Positions 1 to 5,701 of a DNA stretch of 5,701 nucleotides are shown here, piece by piece (position 1 is the first letter of the stretch; each line of letters starts with the position of its first letter). The translations under genes were made by a program, and so were the position numbers. The notes under the pieces are model-generated. The model saw only the letters and a list, made by a program, of their open reading frames with translations. It made no database searches and had not been told where the DNA came from. This stretch comes from Deltaproteobacteria bacterium (GTDB lineage Bacteria > Desulfobacterota > Desulfobacteria > C00003060), in NCBI GenBank assembly GCA_030667105.1, contig DAOUWN010000161.1, positions 1 through 5,701 on the forward strand, read 5' to 3'.

Positions 1-1011
1 AAAGAAGAGGGATGGGACGCCTTCAAGGCCTACCGGTTTATCCTCCCCCGTTTCGAAGTGGTCACGCGTGATAGCACGACGACCTTTGCCTGCAATATGC
101 TCGCAAACGAAAATCTAAGAACCATAGAGGCAGAGCTCTCCGCGCTGGTGTTTTCGGAAACAGACCCGGATATCAGGCTGCCGGCGCCAGTGGCAAGGCA
201 TGACCACCCTGATCAGGGAGGATGGCTTGCCAACGTGGAGGCCTCCTTGGACTCGTTTGAGCAGGGCAAATACGAAAAGGTGGTGTTGGCTCGCAAAGCA
301 ACCTTTGAATTCAACGAACCCCTAAATGCAGCGGTTTTGTTGCGCCTCCTCAAGGAGAACACTTCGCAGTGCTTCCGTTTTTGCTTCCAGCCTTCTTCTG
401 GCGCGGCTTTCGTCGGAGCCTCGCCTGAGAGACTTTATCGGCGCGACAGGAATTTGATCAGGACAGAAGCTATTGCAGGTAGCAGGCCTCGAGGGATATC
501 TCCCGAGGAAGACCAAGCCTTTTCGCGCGAACTGAGCAGAAGCGAGAAAGATCTGCGCGAGCATCGGTATGTTGTACGAGATATTCGCAAAACTCTCACA
601 CGCTTTTGTAGTGTAGTCGAGTCAGATGAGAATCCTTCAGTTCTGAAATTATCGCGATGCCAGCATTTGGTTACAATCTTCAGGGGCAAACTGCGCCAGG
701 GCGTGAAAGATGCGGACCTCCTGGAAACCCTTCATCCGACTCCTGCTGTGGGCGGCTGGCCTACGGCCCGGGCTCTTCAGGAGATTGCCTCTCTGGAGCC
801 TTTTGATCGTGGTTGGTATGCCGGGCCTGTAGGTTGGATTGGCAAAGATGCCGCGCAATTCGTGGTCGGGATTCGTTCTGGGCTCATTGAAGGCACCCGG
901 CTACACCTATTCTCTGGCGCAGGTATTGTTGACGGATCGACTCCGGAAAAGGAGTGGGACGAAATCGAAAACAAAATCAGTGACTTTCTGGCTGTGCTAA
1001 CCCTCGCATGA
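1..1011 (+). CDS. menF: Isochorismate synthase MenF, 5'-truncated by window edge
   Basis: Converts chorismate to isochorismate, the entry step of menaquinone synthesis, in the cytosol with Mg2+. The frame is open from base 1 (336 residues visible); a GTG at 58 is internal, because the residues before it (WDAFKAYRFILPRFEV) continue the domain. Against a usual 430-470 residues, about 100-135 N-terminal residues are missing. The chorismate-binding domain fills the fragment. Numbering from base 1: KVVLAR (K93, general base, E. coli K190), ASPERL (E143, general acid, E. coli E240), IAGSRPRG, REH (E187, Mg ligand, E. coli E284), HPTPAVGG, YAGPVGW, and EWDEIENK near the C-terminus with the last Mg ligand (E318/E321). 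The K-to-E and E-to-E spacings (50 and 44) equal those of E. coli MenF. Siderophore isochorismate synthases (EntC/PchA) share these motifs, but the downstream men genes favour MenF. The stop overlaps menD. Confidence 0.95.
   Translation, partial: KEEGWDAFKAYRFILPRFEVVTRDSTTTFACNMLANENLRTIEAELSALVFSETDPDIRLPAPVARHDHPDQGGWLANVEASLDSFEQGKYEKVVLARKATFEFNEPLNAAVLLRLLKENTSQCFRFCFQPSSGAAFVGASPERLYRRDRNLIRTEAIAGSRPRGISPEEDQAFSRELSRSEKDLREHRYVVRDIRKTLTRFCSVVESDENPSVLKLSRCQHLVTIFRGKLRQGVKDADLLETLHPTPAVGGWPTARALQEIASLEPFDRGWYAGPVGWIGKDAAQFVVGIRSGLIEGTRLHLFSGAGIVDGSTPEKEWDEIENKISDFLAVLTLA
1008..1011 (+). other. menF-menD stop/start overlap (ATGA)
   Basis: The menD ATG shares bases with the menF TGA. I see no convincing Shine-Dalgarno just upstream (the preceding bases are pyrimidine-rich), so menD translation probably depends on ribosomes terminating menF and re-initiating. 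The overlap is seen directly; the coupling is inferred. Confidence 0.85.
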
Positions 1012-2768
1012 AATTGCCTGCACCCAACATAAATAGCCTCTGGGCCTGCCTGGTCGTCGAAGAGCTCATCCGAAGCGGCACGGACTACTTCTGCCTTGCG
1101 CCCGGATCACGTTGCACGCCTCTAACCATAGCCGTGGCTGAGAATCCCAAGGCAAAAAGCGTGATTCACTATGACGAACGCGGCTCGGCCTTCCACGCCC
1201 TGGGATATGCACGCACTACAGGACGACCCGCGGTTGTAGTGACCACTTCCGGAACAGCGGTTGCCAATGCGTGGCCGGCGGTTGTGGAGGCGGCCATGGA
1301 ACGAATTCCATTACTATTACTTACCGCCGACCGCCCCCCGGAACTGCGCGATAGTGCCGCGAATCAGACCATCGACCAGGTAAAGATTTTTGGAAACTAT
1401 ACCCGGTGGTTTACAGATCTGCCCTGTCCAAGCCTGAAAGTGCCCCCGGAAGTGGTTCTCACGACTGTCGATCAAGCGGTCTATCGCTCCTGTGGCGCCA
1501 CAGGAGGACCAGTACACATAAACTTCATGTTTCGCGAGCCGCTCGCGCCCGAGCCGCAGGGCGAAGATTTCAACGACTACCTTCGCCCGGTAAAATCCTG
1601 GCTTACCGCTGGGCGGCCATACACCGAATACGCAAGGCCGGAACGTGCAGCCGGCACCGCCATCCTTGAAAAGCTTCTGGAACTTTTGGAGCAGACAGAG
1701 CGGGGACTCGCGGTCGTAGGGGGGCTTAGCAGTCAGCAAGACGGCACGGCCGTTTCTGATCTTATCCAAACACTGGGATGGCCTGTCTGTGCAGACGTCA
1801 CGTCCGGTTTACGATTAGGGGATGCTTCAGAAAATGTCATCCATTATTCTGATCTCCTCGTGAGTCATGACGCTTTCGCAAGGGCGCATCGTCCTGAACT
1901 CGTATTACATCTTGGGGGACGCATCGTTTCCAAAAAGCTGGCAGCCTTTCTGAGTGAAAGTAATCCTTCCGATTATGTGTTGATTACGGACCACCCTGAA
2001 CGCCAGGATCCCGGGCACGAAGTCACCTTTCGGATCGAAGCAGACCTTGGTGTATTTTGTCCCGCCTTGGCGGAAAAGGTTGGTGATCGAAAAGAGTCTC
2101 CATGGTTGGTTTCGTGGCGCGAAAGCATGGACGCAGTGCACAAAGTCCTCCGGCAATTTGCGCGCAATGGTGACGACCTGAACGAACCGGTCCTGGCTTA
2201 CCTCATTTCCCGGAGCATATTGCCGAACCACGGGCTCTTCCTCGCCAGCAGTATGCCTGTCCGCCATATGGATCTCTTTGCCGATACCAGAAGCGCTGCT
2301 GTTTACGTTGGAGCCAACCGCGGAGCAAGTGGCGTGGACGGCACCATAGCCACAGCCGCAGGTTTTGCCGCTGGGCTTCAGCGCCCGGTCACGCTGTTGA
2401 TTGGCGACCTTGCTTTTCTCCACGACCTGAACTCGTTGAACTATCTTCGCAACGCCAAATATCCAGTCATCGCGGTAGTGATTAACAACAATGGAGGAGG
2501 TATTTTTTCATTCCTGCCCATTGCGCGTTTTGATCAGTTTTTCGAAAAGTACTTTGTCACACCCCATGACCTGACCTTTGAACAGGCGGCCGGCATGTAT
2601 GGTCTCGTGTACTATCATCCTAAGACCAGGCGGGAGTTTCTGAGTTGCTACCAGAAGGCCCTGGACAGCGAGAAATCAATCATCTTAGAAGTGACGACCG
2701 ATCGAAGGGAAAACCATGGCCTGCATATGAAACTGGTAAGAGATATGCAGGCTGCATTGGGAAACTAG
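1008..2768 (+). CDS. menD: SEPHCHC synthase MenD (ThDP-dependent)
   Basis: Condenses isochorismate with 2-oxoglutarate, releasing CO2, to make 2-succinyl-5-enolpyruvyl-6-hydroxy-3-cyclohexene-1-carboxylate; cytosolic, ThDP- and Mg-dependent. At 586 residues it is full length (E. coli 556, B. subtilis about 580). The N-terminal ThDP-binding Pyr domain shows APGSRCTPL (31-39, R35), HYDERGSAFHALG with E57 (the cofactor-activating Glu, E. coli E55), TSGTAVAN (80-87), LTADRPPEL and ANQTIDQ (Q120, E. coli Q118). The middle domain has SKKL (308-311). The C-terminal PP domain has SMPVR (S415, R419), NRGASGVDG (R438), and the Mg/diphosphate motif from GDL at 466-468 to NNNGGGIF at 493-500. The ATG at 1008 is chosen because it gives the expected MenD N-terminus and overlaps the menF stop. 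I see no clear Shine-Dalgarno, so coupled translation is inferred. Substrate-pocket residues are largely kept; K310 sits where E. coli has R293. Confidence 0.97.
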   Translation: MKLPAPNINSLWACLVVEELIRSGTDYFCLAPGSRCTPLTIAVAENPKAKSVIHYDERGSAFHALGYARTTGRPAVVVTTSGTAVANAWPAVVEAAMERIPLLLLTADRPPELRDSAANQTIDQVKIFGNYTRWFTDLPCPSLKVPPEVVLTTVDQAVYRSCGATGGPVHINFMFREPLAPEPQGEDFNDYLRPVKSWLTAGRPYTEYARPERAAGTAILEKLLELLEQTERGLAVVGGLSSQQDGTAVSDLIQTLGWPVCADVTSGLRLGDASENVIHYSDLLVSHDAFARAHRPELVLHLGGRIVSKKLAAFLSESNPSDYVLITDHPERQDPGHEVTFRIEADLGVFCPALAEKVGDRKESPWLVSWRESMDAVHKVLRQFARNGDDLNEPVLAYLISRSILPNHGLFLASSMPVRHMDLFADTRSAAVYVGANRGASGVDGTIATAAGFAAGLQRPVTLLIGDLAFLHDLNSLNYLRNAKYPVIAVVINNNGGGIFSFLPIARFDQFFEKYFVTPHDLTFEQAAGMYGLVYYHPKTRREFLSCYQKALDSEKSIILEVTTDRRENHGLHMKLVRDMQAALGN

Positions 2769-2773
2769 CCGCC

Positions 2774-3577
2774 ATGTCGTCAGCGCCTCTTCTTAAATAC
2801 GAATCGCATGGAGACCCCTCAGCCCCGCCAGTTGTGTTTCTCCATGGGTTCATGGGGAGCGCATGCGATTGGGGCGGGGTCATCGGACACTTGAGCGGGA
2901 CGTATTACTGTATAGCCGTGGATTTGCCGGGCCACGGCAAGAGCCTTGATCTCGCCGACGATGATGCCTACACCCCGCCTGGAGCAGCGACCTGCGTTGT
3001 GCGGACCATGGAGCATCTACACCTCATCCCAGCGGCAGTGGTGGGATACTCCATGGGAGGGCGCCTGGCTCTCTACCTGGCAACTCATTGGGGACTGGTT
3101 TGTTCGAAGCTCATTGTGGAGTCGGCAACGGCAGGGATTCAGGGGGAAGCTGATCGCCTGACTCGGCAGCATGCGGACGAGAAAAAAGCGCGCGATTTGG
3201 AACAAGGCAGGTTTGAAGAGTTTCTCCAAACATGGTATCGTCAGCCGATTTTTGCCACCCTGGCTGAGGACCCTGATAAGCTTGAGAGGATTATCCAACA
3301 ACGGCGTCTTAATAACCCGACGGAACTTGCAAGGGTCCTTCGAGGCATGGGTGCAGGGGCACAGGCGCCGCTCTGGAGTCATCTGCCTGGTCTGACCATA
3401 CCCGTGCTGCTTATGGCAGGGGAACGGGACAGCAATTACGTTAACATCGCAGGAGCCATGGCAAAACTGTTACACTATGCTGTAGTCGAGATTGTCTCTG
3501 GGGCGGGTCACAATGTGCATGTGGAGAACTGCCGTGCAGTGGCAGAGCGCATCAAACGTTTTTTGCTCAAGGAGTAA
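2774..3577 (+). CDS. menH: SHCHC synthase MenH (alpha/beta hydrolase fold)
   Basis: Eliminates pyruvate from SEPHCHC to give 2-succinyl-6-hydroxy-2,4-cyclohexadiene-1-carboxylate (SHCHC), directly after MenD. The 267-residue product shows an alpha/beta hydrolase fold: oxyanion-hole HGFMGS (24-29), DLPGHGKS (50-57), nucleophile elbow GYSMGGR (91-97, S93), the MenH-like VESATAGIQ (115-123) followed by an R/D-rich stretch, acid MAGERDSNY (D219) and base GAGHNVHVE (H246). The Ser-Asp-His triad matches E. coli S86-D210-H232 in kind and order. An in-frame ATG at 2645 would add 43 residues lying wholly within menD; that extension is polar and unlike any MenH start, so the ATG at 2774, 5 nt after the menD stop, is preferred. 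The ribosome site is weak (GGGA at 2759-2762). Generic hydrolases share the triad, so the gene context carries much of the MenH assignment. Confidence 0.92.
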   Translation: MSSAPLLKYESHGDPSAPPVVFLHGFMGSACDWGGVIGHLSGTYYCIAVDLPGHGKSLDLADDDAYTPPGAATCVVRTMEHLHLIPAAVVGYSMGGRLALYLATHWGLVCSKLIVESATAGIQGEADRLTRQHADEKKARDLEQGRFEEFLQTWYRQPIFATLAEDPDKLERIIQQRRLNNPTELARVLRGMGAGAQAPLWSHLPGLTIPVLLMAGERDSNYVNIAGAMAKLLHYAVVEIVSGAGHNVHVENCRAVAERIKRFLLKE

Positions 3578-3580
3578 GGG
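3569..3580 (+). promoter_or_regulatory. Ribosome binding site of menB
   Basis: Two adjacent purine blocks, AAGGAG (3569-3574) and AAGGG (3576-3580), span the menH stop codon and sit 12 and 6 nt before the menB ATG. This is the strongest Shine-Dalgarno in the window and supports the start at 3587. Because it overlaps the end of menH, ribosomes finishing menH are well placed to start menB. Confidence 0.65.
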
Positions 3581-3586
3581 ATTACT

Positions 3587-4408
3587 ATGGCGACGATTGA
3601 ATGGAAGAGGTCCAGGGAATTCTCGGACATCAGATATGAGAAGTCTGAAGGGATTGCCAAGATCACGATCAACAGACCTGATATGCGTAATGCGTTCCGG
3701 CCTTTGACAGTCAGGGAGATGTCGCAGGCCTTGAACGATGCCCGCGATGATGAAGAGATTGGTGTTATTATCCTGACGGGTGAGGGTGACAAGGCCTTCT
3801 GCTCAGGAGGAGATCAGACATTGCGCCGTGACGCAGGCTATGCTGATCACGACGGCCTTGAACGCCTAAATGTCTTGGACTTTCAGCGACAGATCCGCAC
3901 CTGTCCAAAGCCGATCATTGCAATGGTGGCCGGTTATGCGATTGGGGGAGGCCATGTTCTCCACTTAATGTGCGATCTTACGATTGCAGCAGACAACGCG
4001 GTCTTCGGCCAGACCGGCCCTAAAGTGGGATCCTTCGACGGTGGGTACGGCTCCGCTTATTTGGCACGTGTTGTGGGCCAGAAAAAGGCCCGCGAGATCT
4101 GGTTTCTTTGTCGTAAGTATTCAGCCCAGGAAGCGTTGCAAATGGGGCTAGTAAATGCCGTGGTCCCTTTGGAAAAACTTGAAGAAGAAACCATCAAGTG
4201 GTGCCGCGAAATTCTAGCCCACTCCCCGTTGGCAATCCGGTGCCTCAAGGCCGCACTCAATGCGGACTGTGACGGCCAAGCAGGCCTTCAGGAACTGGCA
4301 GGCAATGCGACCCTGTTGTTCTATATGACCGAGGAAGCGCAGGAAGGACGTAACGCTTTTGTTGAAAAACGCAAACCGGATTTTTCCAAGTTCCCGCGCC
4401 GGCCTTAG
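3587..4408 (+). CDS. menB: 1,4-dihydroxy-2-naphthoyl-CoA synthase MenB (crotonase family)
   Basis: Catalyses the Dieckmann-type ring closure of o-succinylbenzoyl-CoA to 1,4-dihydroxy-2-naphthoyl-CoA; cytosolic, usually hexameric. The 273 residues form a single crotonase domain (E. coli 285; register offset 12). Visible: [14 protein letters not shown] (27-40, CoA-side loop), FCSGGDQ (71-77) with oxyanion-hole G74, DAGY with Y85 (E. coli Y97), [25 protein letters not shown] with the second oxyanion Gly G121, [12 protein letters not shown] (142-153) with catalytic D151 (E. coli D163), and the C-terminal FYMTEE with Y246 (E. coli Y258). Q142, T143, G144 and W172 align with the E. coli bicarbonate site (Q154, T155, G156, W184), so this should be a type I, bicarbonate-dependent enzyme rather than the Asp-bearing type II. 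The start is supported by a good ribosome site. Other crotonases lack this combination, so the identification is very secure. Confidence 0.98.
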   Translation: MATIEWKRSREFSDIRYEKSEGIAKITINRPDMRNAFRPLTVREMSQALNDARDDEEIGVIILTGEGDKAFCSGGDQTLRRDAGYADHDGLERLNVLDFQRQIRTCPKPIIAMVAGYAIGGGHVLHLMCDLTIAADNAVFGQTGPKVGSFDGGYGSAYLARVVGQKKAREIWFLCRKYSAQEALQMGLVNAVVPLEKLEEETIKWCREILAHSPLAIRCLKAALNADCDGQAGLQELAGNATLLFYMTEEAQEGRNAFVEKRKPDFSKFPRRP

Positions 4409-4420
4409 CACCTCAAGCCA

Positions 4421-4437
4421 CTCTTTTCTGTAAGAGA
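4421..4437 (+). promoter_or_regulatory. Probable menA ribosome site with a small overlapping hairpin
   Basis: The 36-nt menB-menA gap holds AAGAGA (4432-4437), a modest Shine-Dalgarno 7 nt before the menA ATG. CTCTT (4421-4425) can pair with AAGAG (4432-4436) around a 6-nt loop, which would partly hide the site. A 5-bp stem with two G-C pairs is weak and may be chance. There is no U-tract after it, so it does not look like a terminator. Confidence 0.3.
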
Positions 4438-4444
4438 TCCTTGC

Positions 4445-5329
4445 ATGCCTCCATCTAGAATAAATATATGGATCCTGGCTGCGCGTCCCAAGACGTTGTG
4501 GGCGGCGGTCGGCCCAGTCATGGTCGGAACTGCGATGGCCTATGAAAGAGGCCTGGTTGCCTGGCTTGCTGCCTTGGCGGCGCTATTCGGATCGGTCATG
4601 ATTCAGGTCGGGACCAATTTTGCCAACGACTACTCCGACTGGAAAAAAGGAGCGGACGCTCACAATCGTCTTGGCCCCACCCGAGTCACTCAGGCCGGAC
4701 TGGTGAAACCACGCACCATGAAGCTGGCTACGGCCGTTGCGTTTTCACTCGCGTCCATAGCCGGAATCTACCTGGTATGGCGAGCCGGACCGCCTATTGC
4801 GATCATTGGAGCCCTATCGATCCTCTCGGGTATCCTGTACACGGCCGGGCCGTGGCCCCTCGGTTACATCGGTCTGGGGGATATCTTTGTATTGATCTTC
4901 TTTGGACCCGTGGCGGTGGGAGGAACCTACTATGTTCAGGCATTGGAAATGGACGCGGTGGTATTGATGGCCGGTCTTGCCCCCGGTCTCCTCGCAACGG
5001 CCATCCTTACTGTCAACAATCTACGTGACATGGATGGGGATAAGGCAGCAGGCAAAAAAACTCTGGCAGTTCGGTTTGGGCGGACTTTTGCCAGAGTAGA
5101 GTACTTGCTTGCAATCGTGGTTGCATCCTTAATACCGATACTCCTCTACATCCAGACCAGAGAACACTTATACTCACTTTCTGCGGTGGCGGTACCAGTC
5201 GTCGCGTTGCCAGCCCTTCGAAAAGTCTTCACCAGCCGAGATGGATCGGCCTTGAACGATGTGTTGGCTGCGACCGGGAAACTTCTGCTCTTGTACTGTC
5301 TGATTTTTTCCTTCGGGTGGCTCTTGTGA
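4445..5329 (+). CDS. menA: 1,4-dihydroxy-2-naphthoate polyprenyltransferase MenA (UbiA family)
   Basis: Attaches the polyprenyl tail to 1,4-dihydroxy-2-naphthoate, with loss of CO2, giving demethylmenaquinone in the cytoplasmic membrane. The 294 residues (E. coli 308) begin with the MenA-type [20 protein letters not shown]. The first Asp-rich, Mg-diphosphate motif is [11 protein letters not shown] (61-71: D62, D65, D71), followed by GPTRVTQAG (77-85). The second is [17 protein letters not shown] (191-207: D195, D197, D199), followed by [25 protein letters not shown] (141-160) matches the MenA-specific membrane segment. About eight or nine hydrophobic segments are visible, near 18-33, 37-57, 95-112, 117-134, 145-163, 170-190, 219-236, 245-257 and 279-294. 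There is no cleavable signal peptide; the first segment acts as an anchor. NDYSD and the men context separate it from UbiA and chlorophyll synthases. Its last codons overlap the menC start. Confidence 0.96.
   Translation: MPPSRINIWILAARPKTLWAAVGPVMVGTAMAYERGLVAWLAALAALFGSVMIQVGTNFANDYSDWKKGADAHNRLGPTRVTQAGLVKPRTMKLATAVAFSLASIAGIYLVWRAGPPIAIIGALSILSGILYTAGPWPLGYIGLGDIFVLIFFGPVAVGGTYYVQALEMDAVVLMAGLAPGLLATAILTVNNLRDMDGDKAAGKKTLAVRFGRTFARVEYLLAIVVASLIPILLYIQTREHLYSLSAVAVPVVALPALRKVFTSRDGSALNDVLAATGKLLLLYCLIFSFGWLL
5326..5329 (+). other. menA-menC stop/start overlap (GTGA)
   Basis: The menC GTG start shares bases with the menA TGA. The same 4-nt arrangement occurs at menF-menD, here with a GTG start. 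It implies coupled translation of the membrane prenyltransferase and OSB synthase; the coupling is inferred from the overlap. Confidence 0.75.
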
Positions 5330-5701
5330 AAATTTCAGCATTCAAGATCTCCAGGTTTAGCCTTCTTCTACGAGAACCCTTGATTATTGGCCGACACCAC
5401 CTGACGCACAGAACCGGACTCATCATAGAGCTTGGTGCGGACAATGGGCACGTCGCCTTAGGTGAGATCTCGCCGTTGCCGGGCTTAAGTCGAGAAGATA
5501 TGACAGAGGCAGAGAGCCAAATAGCCTGGTTACGATCTTGGGTCATAGGGCATGATTTGCCAGACGGTCTCCAAGAGCTGTCAGGAGGTTTTGAAACCTG
5601 GCTCAAAGGGTACGACCTGGTACCGTCGGTGAGATTCGGATTCGAGGCGGCAGTTCTGAATCTTGTGGCTGCCATGCGCGGTGTCCCCCTGCGTAAGATG
5701 A
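5326..5701 (+). CDS. menC: o-Succinylbenzoate synthase MenC, 3'-truncated by window edge
   Basis: Dehydrates SHCHC to o-succinylbenzoate; an enolase-superfamily, Mg-dependent enzyme. The first 125 codons are visible and still open at 5700 (the last base starts the next codon). They cover the N-terminal capping domain: ISAFKISRFSLLLREPL, then RTGLIIEL, GEISPLPGLSRED (47-59), ETWL, and PSVRFGFEAAVLNL (100-113), which match E. coli MenC features such as GEISPLPG and PSVAFG. The barrel with the KxK catalytic lysines and the Asp/Glu/Asp metal ligands lies beyond the window, so activity cannot be judged. The GTG at 5326 is chosen because it puts the family N-terminus at residue 1, overlaps the menA TGA (GTGA), and has GGGTGG (5315-5320) 5 nt upstream; the first in-frame ATG falls at codon 59, inside the conserved domain. 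A related dipeptide epimerase is possible in principle, but motif and context favour MenC. Confidence 0.92.
   Translation, partial: MKISAFKISRFSLLLREPLIIGRHHLTHRTGLIIELGADNGHVALGEISPLPGLSREDMTEAESQIAWLRSWVIGHDLPDGLQELSGGFETWLKGYDLVPSVRFGFEAAVLNLVAAMRGVPLRKM

Noticed and set aside
58..60. GTG at 58 as the true menF start
   Set aside because: The frame is open to base 1 and the upstream residues look like part of the MenF domain. A start here would give a protein well over 100 residues too short.
1317..1769. 150-codon open frame on the minus strand inside menD
   Set aside because: No recognisable motifs, and it lies fully opposite well-conserved menD sequence; treated as a shadow.
1905..2423. 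172-codon open frame on the minus strand inside menD
   Set aside because: It is antisense to the conserved ThDP-binding part of menD, has no recognisable domain, and fits a chance open frame opposite a long gene.
2645..2773. Longer menH form starting at the ATG at 2645, overlapping menD by more than 120 nt
   Set aside because: The 43 extra residues are polar, unlike a MenH N-terminus, and lie wholly within conserved menD coding sequence. The ATG at 2774 gives a standard-length protein.
4409..4444. Intrinsic terminator or promoter between menB and menA
   Set aside because: The hairpin is short and has no following T-run, and no convincing -35/-10 pair is visible in 36 nt.
5229..5675. 148-codon open frame on the minus strand across the menA-menC junction
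   Set aside because: The composition is Ser/Arg/Pro-rich and low in structure, typical of an antisense shadow. The plus strand encodes clear MenA and MenC sequence over the same span.
1..5701. Mobile element, CRISPR array, defence system or other novel system
   Set aside because: The window is filled by six consecutive menaquinone genes in good coding order; no direct repeats, terminal inverted repeats, transposase or composition break was seen.

Overview
The window is a continuous, single-strand stretch of the classical (o-succinylbenzoate) menaquinone biosynthesis pathway. All six genes are on the + strand, in the order menF (3' part) - menD - menH - menB - menA - menC (5' part). Nearly every base is coding. 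The two outer genes run off the ends, so the locus extends both ways; menE, and possibly a DHNA-CoA thioesterase gene, could lie downstream but cannot be seen here.

Layout: menF occupies 1-1011 and lacks its N-terminus. menD (1008-2768) overlaps menF by 4 nt (ATGA). menH (2774-3577) follows after 5 nt and menB (3587-4408) after 9 nt. A 36-nt gap, the largest here, precedes menA (4445-5329). menC (from 5326, GTG start) overlaps menA by 4 nt (GTGA) and continues past 5701. This spacing implies one polycistronic mRNA with translational coupling. No promoter, terminator, tRNA, rRNA, CRISPR array, insertion sequence or repeat family was seen.

How the genes work together: MenF isomerises chorismate to isochorismate. 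MenD adds the succinic semialdehyde unit derived from 2-oxoglutarate to give SEPHCHC. MenH eliminates pyruvate to give SHCHC. MenC dehydrates SHCHC to o-succinylbenzoate (OSB). After CoA activation by MenE (not in the window), MenB closes the ring to 1,4-dihydroxy-2-naphthoyl-CoA (DHNA-CoA). After thioester hydrolysis, MenA prenylates DHNA at the membrane to demethylmenaquinone. The final methylation (MenG/UbiE) is not encoded here.

Organism: a bacterium that makes menaquinone, with moderate GC by eye (around the low to mid 50s percent). MenB, MenA and the start of MenC read much like the enterobacterial proteins: a type I MenB with the bicarbonate-site residues, and a GEISPLPG motif in MenC. 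The order, with menA between menB and menC, differs from E. coli, where menA lies elsewhere. This suggests a Gram-negative lineage outside the Enterobacteria, perhaps a deltaproteobacterial/Desulfobacterota-type anaerobe, but that is a low-confidence guess. I found no evidence of a previously undescribed system: this is a well-formed core metabolic operon, and the observations below are modest.
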